Origin: XYA12-FULL-58-9 sp001798605 | GTDB taxonomy: Bacteria > Myxococcota > XYA12-FULL-58-9 | NCBI GenBank assembly: GCA_036736205.1 | Contig: DAINMX010000282.1 | Location: 1 to 7,713 of the forward strand | Direction of reading: 5' to 3' | DNA length: 7,713 nucleotides | Part shown: one piece after another, positions 1-7,200 of the stretch | How the letters are laid out: every line of letters begins with the position of its first letter | Numbering within the stretch: position 1 is the first letter of the stretch | Program-made: the position numbers and the translations under genes | The notes under the pieces: generated by a model | Database searches by the model: none | What the model was told of the DNA's origin: nothing | What the model saw: only the letters and a program-made list of their open reading frames with translations

Positions 1-2
1 GG

Positions 3-341
3 CCCGGTGGAGAGGAATGTCTCGTTGCCGGAGGCCGCGGCAATCTGCCTACTGCTCTCGCCGAGCGGGTGATTCTCAGTCTCTTGTGGCTGACTCAAAA
101 AACCAACCGATTCAAAGAGCCCACAGTCCGGTTCTCACTTCGTCGGTTGATACACGAATACATGTACCCCGACCGCGCCGACAACAACCGTGCGGGAGGC
201 GCCTTTTACAAGCGCGTTGAGGATGAGCTGCATCGCATTGCGGCAACGCGGATCATAACTTCGAGATGGTACGACCGAGAGCTCAAAAAGCTCACACAGA
301 TCTCCTCTCGATTTTCCGTAACTGTACGGTTTTCCGGCTGA
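3..341 (+). pseudogene. Plasmid replication-initiator-like protein, fragment
   Basis: The frame is open from the left edge (first full codon at 3) to TGA at 339-341, about 112 codons, and its beginning lies outside the window. Readable peptide blocks include LPTALAERVILSLLWLTQKT (about 42-101), VRFSLRRLIHEYMYPDR, AGGAFYKRVEDELHRIAATR and IITSRWYDRELKKLT (to about 297). A 'LPTALxERV' block, a basic helix 'SLRRLI', a 'FYKRxExELxRIAATR' helix and a 'SRWYD' strand in this order resemble winged-helix replication initiators (RepA-like) annotated in myxobacteria and relatives; this is family recall, not a search. Such proteins bind plasmid origin repeats. After LTQISS the peptide turns to low-complexity residues and stops, well short of the C-terminal half I would expect, so I read it as a 3'-truncated remnant. 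The GTG at 69 is the first start-like codon, but the homology-like text begins upstream of it. It could instead be an unrelated DNA-binding protein. Confidence 0.5.
316..329. repeat. Small inverted repeat at the end of the Rep-like fragment
   Basis: CCGTA (316-320) and TACGG (325-329) can form a 5-bp stem with a 4-nt loop, and TTTTCC follows on the plus strand. TTTTCCG also occurs as a direct repeat at 312-318 and about 330-336. It sits where the Rep-like peptide loses its family character, so it may mark the rearrangement breakpoint. The stem is too short to call a terminator. Confidence 0.25.
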
Positions 342-457
342 GGGCCCGTCGTGGCTACCCGCGTCATCCGTCAATGATATCCGCTGCTTGCCTGCAGACT
401 CCCGTTAGCGGGCTTGGCTTGAACCGGTCTTGATGAAACGCTGAGGTCCACTTCTGC

Positions 458-464
458 GGGAGGA
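458..464 (+). promoter_or_regulatory. Shine-Dalgarno site of the transposase remnant
   Basis: GGGAGGA ends 7 nt before the ATG at 472, a near-ideal ribosome binding site and spacing. It decides the start of the transposase remnant and contrasts with the giant gene and the lipoprotein gene, neither of which shows such a site. The preceding 342-457 holds no gene that I can support. Confidence 0.6.
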
Positions 465-471
465 TGTCACG

Positions 472-1239
472 ATGCTCACCAGCGTCATCGCCGTTGTGAA
501 GAACGTCCTCGTCCGCCGGGCTCATAGCGTTGAATGTGTAGCCAAGCGTCTGATCGAGCCAGCGCGCAGTATGGCTACGATCACTGCCTTCGTCGCCTGC
601 GACTCTATGAGAAGTCGCAGGTCGCTGCTCGCCGACAACGCCCTTCTGCGCCAGCAAGTCATCGTCCTTCGTCGCAGCGTGAAGCGCCCGGCTCTGAGTC
701 GAACTGACCGAGTCACGATGGTGCTGCTGGCCGGTTTCAATCGAAACTGGCGAGACACACTTCATCTCGTGCAACCGGACACTCTCCTGCGCTGGCACCG
801 GGAGATCTCCAAGATTGTATGGAGGCGAAAGTCCAGACCGAAGGGACAGCCAAAACGCTTGGCGCAGGAAGCCATCGACCTCATCAAAGAGATGGCGGTT
901 TCGAACGTGACGTGGGGGGCCAAAAGGATTCGAGGCGAGCTTTTAGAGTTGGGCATCCGCGTCAGCAAACGCACCATCCTCGGTGAGGAGCACTTTCAAA
1001 GCGTCCTTCGCGAGTACGTCGGTGCCTACTTCAACGTTGCGCGACCCCACCAGGGGATAGAACAACAGATCCCCTGCGCCATCGGTACAACCACCGAGCA
1101 GCCGGACCGTAAGTGGCATGAAGGCGTGTTGTCTTCTGGAGCAATGGGCCACATAGTTTGCATAAGATCCAGTATCGGACATTTCATCCAGCACGGCCCT
1201 AGACTCTCTATTCCAGACGACATCGTGCGCCCGGAGTGA
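472..1239 (+). pseudogene. IS3/IS481-type integrase-core transposase, catalytic domain deleted
   Basis: The frame has 255 codons, starting at an ATG with a good ribosome binding site. The N-terminal part carries blocks typical of integrase-type transposases: LLADNALLRQQVIVLRRSVK (about residues 52-71), 'LSRTDRVTMVLLAGFNRNWRDTL', VQPDTLLRWHREISKI, and TWGAKRIRGELLELGIRVSK followed by RTI near residue 169. Two residues later the frame reads 'GEEHFQSVLREYVGAYFNVARPHQGI', the block that normally follows the third catalytic acid near the C-terminus. The roughly 100-130 residues between them in intact relatives, with all three DDE residues, are absent. The junction is near 980 and keeps the frame. 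The last 45 residues after 'QIPCAIGTT' do not look like the usual family end, suggesting a further 3' rearrangement. The product cannot catalyse transposition; it retains only presumed DNA-binding segments. Terminal inverted repeats and target duplications could not be identified. Confidence 0.85.
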
Positions 1240-1315
1240 GCCAAAGAAGCGACTCGACGCAGTGGGCGTTCGGGAATCGCGTGATGTCGTTGACACCGGC
1301 GTGAAATTGAACAGC

Positions 1316-1336
1316 GGTCAGAGGTCAGAGGTCAGT
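1316..1336. repeat. GGTCAGA heptamer tandem repeat, three copies
   Basis: GGTCAGA occurs at 1316-1322 and 1323-1329, with a third copy ending in T at 1330-1336. The third copy contains TCA (1332-1334), which is the TGA stop codon of the giant minus-strand gene. The rest of the spacer (1240-1315) contains no recognisable gene and no clear terminator for either strand. A TTGACACCGGCG stretch at about 1289-1300 could be a remnant of an insertion-sequence end, but I cannot prove it. Confidence 0.7.
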
Positions 1337-4300
1337 TGAAGGCGTCCAAACCGTGGGTCCGGATATCCTTAAAATACGCGGTCATCATGCCGTCGGGGAA
1401 TTTGGGTCCGTTGTAGAAATCAAGAATTGCCGGCGGCAGCCAAACCTCAGGGCCGCCGGTCTTCAGTACGGCCGTGCTCTTTTTGGCGTAGGCATACAGG
1501 ACGCGGCCGAGGATTGTACCTTCATTGATCGCGTTCGAAGTCAGGTTTGGTTTTGGGCGATGCTGGAGCGATTGAGGTTTCGTGTGTTTCAGGAGCCACA
1601 GCGCTGTCTGGTCGTTGAGAAAACTAGCGGCAAACTCAGGACTGTTCGCGAGCAATGAGGCGCTCGGTGCGATGGCCGAGCTCAAGTTGACGTGCTCGAG
1701 GTCACCGGATAGCTCGATGAGCTGTTGCATCAGCTTGCCCAAGGCACGGGCGTCGGTGCTGCCCGGCTCTGCCTTGATGCGCTTGAGGTTAGGCTCAACC
1801 AGTTGTCCGATGGTCTCTGACCATGCCTTCGTGTTGAGCTGTGCTGTTGGTGTGTCTGCAAGGGCTTGCCCGAGCCGGGAGCAGTTGTTTTCGAAATCAG
1901 GATCAACCTTCCAGTAGGTTCGTAGCAAAAGCGCCGGCTCAGCGATTTGAGCGCTATTGAGGAAGTCGGCGAGTTCGAAGCGCTGCAACGGCGGCGTGCC
2001 GCCGGCCGCGTTGTGCCCATCCACCCATTGATTGAGAGTGTTGAGCACCGCAGCACCGTGTTCCGGCTGCGCTTCGAAAAGATGGGTCAAGACGCGCGGG
2101 TCATCGTGGTACGCCTGGATCTCGGTAAGCTTGTCTTTGCTGGGATCAACGCGGAAGACGCGGCGTGCATCCTTGTCGTAACGAACCTCATAGTGTTCTT
2201 GGCTAATCTTGCTGACATAACTTTTGCTACCCATGTTGGGATCAAAGGCGAACCCAGACGCCGCCGTCATGAACCCGTTGTCCCCCAAAGTGTATTCCGA
2301 GAGGAGATGGTTCGTTGCATCGCCTTTTTTGCGCAGTGTTTCCTGATATCCCTCGCGGAAGCCGCGTAGATTGTGGATCTGGCCGATGTCGTCACTGACG
2401 TTTGCGCCGCTGTAATGGATGTGCCGGCTGTTGCCGAGTCCAAGCAGGTGCTCTGACTCGATCAACAACTCTTCGGCAACACGGGGATCGGCGATGGTGA
2501 ACTCGTCCTTGATCTTGATCTCCACCACCGGGCCGAGACGGTCGTAGCCGACCACGATGCGGTCATCGAGAACCCCTGATCGCCGCGATTGTTCCACGAA
2601 CGCCCACCCTTTTGTGTTGTCCTTGCCGTCGCTCTTGCCCTTGAGGGCGGCGATCAGGAACATCGATTGCAGCTCGGGTAGGGCAAGATTTAGGTCCAAG
2701 GCCTCCAAGCGATTCCGGACCGGCACGGCCTCCCATCGTTCCATGACAACCCACCAGGTATTGGACAGGTCGCTTTGGAGCTCGACCAGGCGGGAGACGT
2801 CTTTTGCTTTGATGGCATCCGCCAGAGCAACCGACTCGGGGCTGCCGTCCTTGTTGAAATCTGCGACCACGTCATCGAGGAAGCCGCGAACCTTTGCGTC
2901 GCTGCTCTCAAACAGAGCGCGGAAAGTCTCCGGCTCACTCGGGCGCAGGGAGCGGTCCACCAACCGTCCAAGATCTTTCTGCCATTTCTCGAATTGGCTG
3001 TCGCTCACCAACCTATCTGCAATGCGCTCGCCCGGTGCATCTTGGGTACGGTTGCGGATCTTGACGTCCTCCATATCGAAGAGCTTGGAGACCCAGGCAG
3101 CGGACTTTTGATAGCCGTACTCGCACTCAAAGCTGTATCGGTCAAAGAGGACCGGATAGACCCCGGGATCAGGTTTGGATAGCGGGCGTTTGAGCCCTAT
3201 CCATGTGTCGATCGCAGAGGAGAGCTTGGCGAGGCTGACGTCCTGGGAAAATTGCAACTTGCCGCCAACGAGCCGGACCTCGAGTGATTTGAGAGCGGGG
3301 TTGTCGGATTCGGCGGCATAACGCAAAAAGCGGTTGCGTTGTTCTGGATTGCCGAGAGTTTCTTCCATCTGGTTGGCCAGGCGGTATTGCTTGGCCATGG
3401 CGGCGTAGGTAGCGCCGCTCGTTGCAGTGGCGGTCAAAGCGCCGCAAACGTACTCTTCAACCGTGAGTGAACCGTTGCCGGTGAGCGCCGCCTGCAACCC
3501 GGGCTCGAGCACGCCCCCGAGTGCCGCACCCGAGGCCATGTCGGTAAAGACCGAGCCCACGGTCTTGAGGCCGTTGGCCAGGTGGGCAAAAGGACCCGAG
3601 ATCAAACCGACGCCGCCGCTGGCGAGCAGGCTCAAAAAGCTCAGCGGCATCTCGTCACGCCCTGCATCGAGCCACGCGTTCAAGGCGTTGTGCCCCAGTG
3701 TGTAGGTGAGGTTTCCTTGGACCTCCAACACCCCCATCTGAACCATGGTCTGCCACAGCGGAAGCTTGGCGGTGGCAGCGGTGGCACCGCGCAGCAGGTT
3801 GATCCCTTGGGTGAGCCGCGGCATCAGGGCAAACGGAATGACGACGCTGGTGGATGTGAGGACTCCGTCGATCAAACCGTTTTTGGCTGACTTGCCCAAA
3901 TCAAACGAGTCGCCCTGCAGGGCGTAGTCGGCAAAGATACGAGTGCCTGCCGTAACGACCGTGCCCACGCCGACCGCAACCCAAGGACCGGCCGCTCCGA
4001 AGGTTCCCACGGTGACGGCAACGCCTACCACGATGACGCCGCCGTTTACCGCCATGTTGAGGCGGCGTTGGTATTGCTCGTAATCGAATTTTTGCCCCAG
4101 CTGTGCGCTGTCTTCACACAGGCCGCGGTATTGAGCGGTTCGGAAGATGAGCCCGAAACGTTTTTCTGGGTCACGGTTTTGGTTCAGGGCTGCAACGCTC
4201 TTCTGCCAATCGATGTAAAAAGGTGTGGTCCTGTCGGCCCCGAACGGAATTGTCTTCACAAACTCGACCACCGGAGCCTGAGCCGATGGGTTTTGCGGAT

Positions 4301-6731
4301 CGTGGACAAAACGCACGAAGATCGGGTTGGCACCCAGCTCGACCAGAGGACCGGGAGAGGAGAAGATCGCGAGGGCAGCAGCCCGTTTCTCGTGTGGTTT
4401 GAGACTCTGAAGGTGCTCGGTGAATGAATCCAGGCTTGTTGGGTATTTGTTTTGCTCGGCGTGGTGAAGGGCCAGGGTGGTGTTTCTGGGATCTTGAGGA
4501 CCGAACATAACCTGCGTGGGCGGCACCAAGCGATCTTTCAAGCCTTGCAGGGCTTGGTCTAGCTCTTGTGCTGTCGCCACGTGGGCCGCGGTAAAGACGA
4601 TCCCCTCTTTGGACGCACGCCGACACAGGCGTGAGTTGTATTGCAGTTGCGCGGCGGTCAGGCCCTTGGCGCAAAACTCGGGGCGAAGGTTTTCGAGCTT
4701 GCGCGCGGTCAGCCACAAGGTGACGGTATCTTTGGGCACACTCGCGAGGGTGGTACCACCCTCGCTCAGAAGGTTGCTCGGGTTGGAATACAGGGCCAAG
4801 GCGGCGAGCTCGCCGTGCGAGAGCCGTCCAGCCTTGAACTCACTGAAGGCTCGAGTCTCGGCCGGGGAGAACGCCAAGCCCTCCCGCATCTTGTCGAGCG
4901 CGGAGCGCACCGCTTGTGGATCGATGCCGCTGAACTGGGCCAGGGTGGCCACCAAATCCTGCAGTTGCGATTCCGACAGTGTTTGCAGATACGCGGTGTC
5001 TTCTGGTGACAGCGCCAAAACATTATCCAGCAATTGTATGTAGGGAGCCTTCTGGTTGAGCCCGTCGCTGGCGTAGATGCGGTTGATGGTGATCTGGAGA
5101 TTGTCACGCAGCGAATCCACCCAGGCGTCGAGGGAGGGATCCGCGAGACGGAGCGTGGTCAGCTCATCGCGCAAAAAAACCGCTGGCGCAGCAAGTTGGT
5201 GAAGTGAAACGCCAGGTTTGCTTATCGCCTCGACCTGGCGGCTGAGCACTCGAGCGTTCGCCACTTGGTAGGACATCATGACGTGCTGCGTGAGCGCGGT
5301 TTGGCTCCACCCCGGTTGCAGGCCTGGATGGCTGCTCAGGATGATGGTCGCATCCTGAGTCTTTGCAATGAGCGCATCGTCTCCCAGCCTTCGTACATCT
5401 TCGGCCGTTTTGGGGTTGGCCTGTGCGTAGATCTCCCACTGCTGGTTGACACGGGCAAGTTGCTGCTCAAGCGCGGGCAGGGGCGCATCATCTGCCGAGA
5501 GGGTGGCTTCGATCTTACGTCGGTTGCTCTCCAACAGGACCAACCGCGCCTCGTCGATCTGTTGCGACAGGTTGTCGGAACATTGCGCGAGCTCGTTGAT
5601 CAGGGGGACGATGACCACTTCGAAGCGGGCCATCAGTTTTTGCTGGTCGCCGGGACTGGCTTGTTGGAGCGCTTGCACCCATTTGTTGAGCTGAGTGGTG
5701 AGGGCGTCGAACACTTCCGCGTTGGTGGTCGTCTGCTCGATGAAGCGTTGGACCGACGCCTCCAGAAGGGCTTCCCGTTGACTCAGGTGGGTCTGATTCA
5801 GGGTTTGTCCGTGGAGGGCCATCATCCGCTGATCGGCGGCAGGAAGCTCAAGGATAACGGCGCGCGCGTTCACCGCATAGGCTTCGATGCCCTGCAGCGC
5901 ATTGGCGTAGAGCTCGTCGTTCAAAGCGACGAGCGATTTCTTAAACGCATCGCGTGCATCACCGACAACCTTGGCAGCGGTTTTTGAGATGGCTTCGGAG
6001 TTTTCGAGGCGCTCGAGGTGATTGATGGCTGGGTGTCCGACGACGCGGTTTTTGAGCTGGGTGGGAATCGTGGGCATCGGGCCCGCGCTGACAACAGGCT
6101 TCAGGCTCGGCAGCGGTTTGAGCGGTAGCTCAAGCGGCGCAGACTCGTTCGTCCTGATCGCCTTTGCCAGACTCTCCCAACCATCGCTTGCCGTCCATTG
6201 GATGGCAGTTCGGTCACCGGTCTTTCTGGCCGACAGGCTCACGGTTTCTTTGGCGCTGCGCTCGAGCAAAGCAGCGAGGGCATTGGGAGCGTGTTCGGCG
6301 AGCATGGCGATTGGGTCTAAGCATGCGGTCCCCGCATTGGGTCGTGGGACCAACAGGGCGCTCAGGTGAGCCATGATGCTCCGCACAGCGATGCTCTCGA
6401 TTGCCTTGCCGCTCAGCGGGATCATCAGAAAGCCGTTGGGCCTCGCAGGAGGCTTGGGCGGCTTGTACAGGGCGTGCTGATCACGGATGAGGTTTTCAAT
6501 TTGTCCCAGCAGCTCCTGCACGCTCCTGTTGGGCAAATCCCCGAGGGACAGCTGCGCGCCGGTTGTCACGTCGAGGCGCAGGGCTACGATGTGACCGTCT
6601 CGAACCACCGGTTTGAGTAGAGCTCGAAGCGCCTCGGCATTTGACGCTGACAGGGCACTAGGGAGCCCGGCCGACTGAGTCGAACCGACGAGATCCCATT
6701 TTGCCTCGGCCGGGCGCACTTCACGAGCCAT
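1332..6731 (-). CDS. Giant (1799-residue) protein of unknown function
   Basis: An intact frame of this length is certainly a gene. An in-frame TAA inside the -10 box region upstream excludes an earlier ATG start, so ATG at 6731 is firm. I do not recognise the family. The N-terminus (MAREVRPAEAKWD) is polar, with no Sec, Tat or lipoprotein signal. Residues 1-230 are mixed and proline-rich. Residues about 240-730 are mostly helical, with Ala/Leu/Gln/Glu-rich, coiled-coil-like stretches. Residues 893-1115 are rich in Gly, Ala and Val, with hydrophobic runs at about 897-927, 962-970, 1031-1047 and 1095-1113, as in pore-forming or translocation domains. Residues 1150-1799 are soluble-looking. They contain DFNKDG (1291-1296, an EF-hand/dockerin-like DxNxDG loop), FECEYGY (1201-1207), VVEIKIKD (1402-1409) and RHIHYSG (1436-1442). 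The last three are a weak amidoligase-like set. There are no RHS, filamentous-haemagglutinin, VgrG or PAAR signatures, and no immunity-gene candidate lies downstream. A membrane-acting toxin or a giant cell-surface or cytoplasmic protein are possible, but neither is shown. Confidence 0.95.
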   Translation of the reverse strand: MAREVRPAEAKWDLVGSTQSAGLPSALSASNAEALRALLKPVVRDGHIVALRLDVTTGAQLSLGDLPNRSVQELLGQIENLIRDQHALYKPPKPPARPNGFLMIPLSGKAIESIAVRSIMAHLSALLVPRPNAGTACLDPIAMLAEHAPNALAALLERSAKETVSLSARKTGDRTAIQWTASDGWESLAKAIRTNESAPLELPLKPLPSLKPVVSAGPMPTIPTQLKNRVVGHPAINHLERLENSEAISKTAAKVVGDARDAFKKSLVALNDELYANALQGIEAYAVNARAVILELPAADQRMMALHGQTLNQTHLSQREALLEASVQRFIEQTTTNAEVFDALTTQLNKWVQALQQASPGDQQKLMARFEVVIVPLINELAQCSDNLSQQIDEARLVLLESNRRKIEATLSADDAPLPALEQQLARVNQQWEIYAQANPKTAEDVRRLGDDALIAKTQDATIILSSHPGLQPGWSQTALTQHVMMSYQVANARVLSRQVEAISKPGVSLHQLAAPAVFLRDELTTLRLADPSLDAWVDSLRDNLQITINRIYASDGLNQKAPYIQLLDNVLALSPEDTAYLQTLSESQLQDLVATLAQFSGIDPQAVRSALDKMREGLAFSPAETRAFSEFKAGRLSHGELAALALYSNPSNLLSEGGTTLASVPKDTVTLWLTARKLENLRPEFCAKGLTAAQLQYNSRLCRRASKEGIVFTAAHVATAQELDQALQGLKDRLVPPTQVMFGPQDPRNTTLALHHAEQNKYPTSLDSFTEHLQSLKPHEKRAAALAIFSSPGPLVELGANPIFVRFVHDPQNPSAQAPVVEFVKTIPFGADRTTPFYIDWQKSVAALNQNRDPEKRFGLIFRTAQYRGLCEDSAQLGQKFDYEQYQRRLNMAVNGGVIVVGVAVTVGTFGAAGPWVAVGVGTVVTAGTRIFADYALQGDSFDLGKSAKNGLIDGVLTSTSVVIPFALMPRLTQGINLLRGATAATAKLPLWQTMVQMGVLEVQGNLTYTLGHNALNAWLDAGRDEMPLSFLSLLASGGVGLISGPFAHLANGLKTVGSVFTDMASGAALGGVLEPGLQAALTGNGSLTVEEYVCGALTATATSGATYAAMAKQYRLANQMEETLGNPEQRNRFLRYAAESDNPALKSLEVRLVGGKLQFSQDVSLAKLSSAIDTWIGLKRPLSKPDPGVYPVLFDRYSFECEYGYQKSAAWVSKLFDMEDVKIRNRTQDAPGERIADRLVSDSQFEKWQKDLGRLVDRSLRPSEPETFRALFESSDAKVRGFLDDVVADFNKDGSPESVALADAIKAKDVSRLVELQSDLSNTWWVVMERWEAVPVRNRLEALDLNLALPELQSMFLIAALKGKSDGKDNTKGWAFVEQSRRSGVLDDRIVVGYDRLGPVVEIKIKDEFTIADPRVAEELLIESEHLLGLGNSRHIHYSGANVSDDIGQIHNLRGFREGYQETLRKKGDATNHLLSEYTLGDNGFMTAASGFAFDPNMGSKSYVSKISQEHYEVRYDKDARRVFRVDPSKDKLTEIQAYHDDPRVLTHLFEAQPEHGAAVLNTLNQWVDGHNAAGGTPPLQRFELADFLNSAQIAEPALLLRTYWKVDPDFENNCSRLGQALADTPTAQLNTKAWSETIGQLVEPNLKRIKAEPGSTDARALGKLMQQLIELSGDLEHVNLSSAIAPSASLLANSPEFAASFLNDQTALWLLKHTKPQSLQHRPKPNLTSNAINEGTILGRVLYAYAKKSTAVLKTGGPEVWLPPAILDFYNGPKFPDGMMTAYFKDIRTHGLDAFN

Positions 6732-6736
6732 ATTGA

Positions 6737-6940
6737 TATCTTGGGATTATAGACCCTTCGCTCGGTCCCGTCATCCACACAAAAGCCTATCTTGAGGGTT
6801 CAGGCACCTTGCTGGTCACCGACGCAGAGGGAGCCATGGGGACACAGCGGCGTTTACAGTTTGTTGATGCTGCGGATATTGTTCCTAGCTACAGCTTGTC
6901 CGGAAATTTAACCACGACCGACCCTTCGCAGAGCTACTAA
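6737..6940 (+). pseudogene. Possible 3' end of an unidentified gene
   Basis: This frame is open from just after a TGA (6734-6736) to TAA at 6938-6940, 67 sense codons. The peptide includes HTKAYLEGSGTLLVTDAEGA, then MGTQRRLQFVDAADIVPSY, and ends NLTTTDPSQSY. Its composition is protein-like, with a beta-rich 'GSGTLLVTDAEG' stretch, but I do not recognise it. ATG at 6836 would give only 34 residues, and there is no ribosome binding site before it. It could be the tail of a gene whose body was lost, or chance. Its stop codon lies 1 nt before the large hairpin at 6942, a spacing typical of a gene end followed by a transcript-end structure. It overlaps the giant gene's promoter on the other strand. 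Confidence 0.3.
6746..6774 (-). promoter_or_regulatory. Sigma70-type promoter of the giant gene, near-leaderless
   Basis: On the minus strand a perfect TATAAT (plus positions 6746-6751) lies 17 bp downstream of ATGACG (6769-6774), which matches TTGACA at 4 of 6 positions. Only 14 nt separate the -10 box from the ATG at 6731, so transcription should start about 7-9 nt before the start codon. The intervening ATCCC/AAGATATCAAT shows no Shine-Dalgarno site, implying leaderless or nearly leaderless translation. The promoter overlaps the possible plus-strand reading frame at 6737-6940. Confidence 0.6.
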
Positions 6941-6941
6941 G

Positions 6942-6978
6942 GGCCCTGCCGTGCTCGCTCGCTGTGCGCGGCAGGGCC
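6942..6978. repeat. Strong 13-bp hairpin after the TAA at 6938
   Basis: GGCCCTGCCG (6942-6951) pairs perfectly with CGGCAGGGCC (6969-6978). The inner TGC/GCG adds three more pairs, one of them G·T, leaving an 11-nt loop (6955-6965, TCGCTCGCTGT). No T-run follows on either side, so it is not a canonical intrinsic terminator. It may be a transcript-end stem-loop, or the left boundary of the hexamer-repeat composite that follows. Confidence 0.7.
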
Positions 6979-7014
6979 TGAAGGGCGTTGCGCCTCCCGC
7001 AGGCCCGCCCAAAG

Positions 7015-7044
7015 GTCGGTCCAGCGTCCGGCGGAAAGACCGAC
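7015..7044. repeat. Inverted repeat GTCGGTC / GACCGAC
   Basis: GTCGGTC (7015-7021) and GACCGAC (7038-7044) are perfect inverted 7-mers separated by 16 nt of GC-rich sequence. The right arm runs into the first hexamer of the adjacent array. Together with the hairpins at 6942 and 7170 it suggests that the transcript of this interval would be highly structured. Confidence 0.5.
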
Positions 7045-7154
7045 AACGACCACGTTGGTCCGATTGCGATATCGACCACGTAGCCGTGTCCGTTTGCGTC
7101 CGCGTGTTCGTGGTCGGCATCGTTGTTCGAAGTCCTCGTGGTCGTAAACGGCCC
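7041..7154. repeat. Degenerate CGNNNN hexanucleotide array
   Basis: About 17 hexamers beginning with CG occur in three phase blocks. Three lie at 7041-7058 (CGACAA, CGACCA, CGTTGG). Eleven lie at 7061-7126 (CGATTG, CGATAT, CGACCA, CGTAGC, CGTGTC, CGTTTG, CGTCCG, CGTGTT, CGTGGT, CGGCAT, CGTTGT). Three lie at 7137-7154 (CGTGGT, CGTAAA, CGGCCC). The blocks are separated by 2-nt and 10-nt phase breaks. Read in phase, the core would encode an alternating Arg-X peptide; on the other strand, Asp/His/Asn-rich text. The degeneracy suggests an old array. I recall similar CG-phased hexamer tracts upstream of four-helix-bundle protein genes in myxobacteria, but cannot verify it here. No long conventional gene is supported in 6941-7200. 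Confidence 0.6.
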
Positions 7155-7169
7155 AGTCTCCATGGGTGA

Positions 7170-7186
7170 GCCGGCGCTCCGCCGGC
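7170..7186. repeat. 7-bp hairpin with 3-nt loop
   Basis: GCCGGCG (7170-7176) and CGCCGGC (7180-7186) form a perfect 7-bp stem with a CTC loop. It lies between the hexamer array and the four-helix-bundle frame, ending 9 nt before the TGA (7195-7197) that opens that frame. It could occlude the weak GGGGTGA (7191-7197) that precedes the GTG at 7201. Confidence 0.55.
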
Positions 7187-7200
7187 AGCTGGGGTGACCG

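Noticed and set aside
364..798. Minus-strand 144-codon frame opposite the transposase
   Set aside because: The plus-strand frame carries clear transposase blocks here; the minus frame shows no motif and is a shadow.
1281..1315. Insertion-sequence terminal inverted repeat
   Set aside because: TTGACACCGGCG looks like an IS end, but I found no partner repeat or target duplication within the window.
5265..5987. Plus-strand 240-codon frame antisense to the giant gene
   Set aside because: Long antisense frames are expected opposite a GC-rich gene, and this one shows no recognisable motif or start signal.
1332..6731. Polymorphic toxin with immunity gene
   Set aside because: No RHS, VgrG, PAAR or haemagglutinin features, and the DNA downstream of the gene is a transposase remnant rather than a small immunity-like gene.
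6942..6978. Intrinsic terminator
   Set aside because: The stem is strong, but no T-run follows on either strand, so I list it only as an inverted repeat.
7041..7154. CRISPR array
   Set aside because: The periodic units are 6 bp and degenerate, with no 25-40 bp repeats, spacers or cas genes.
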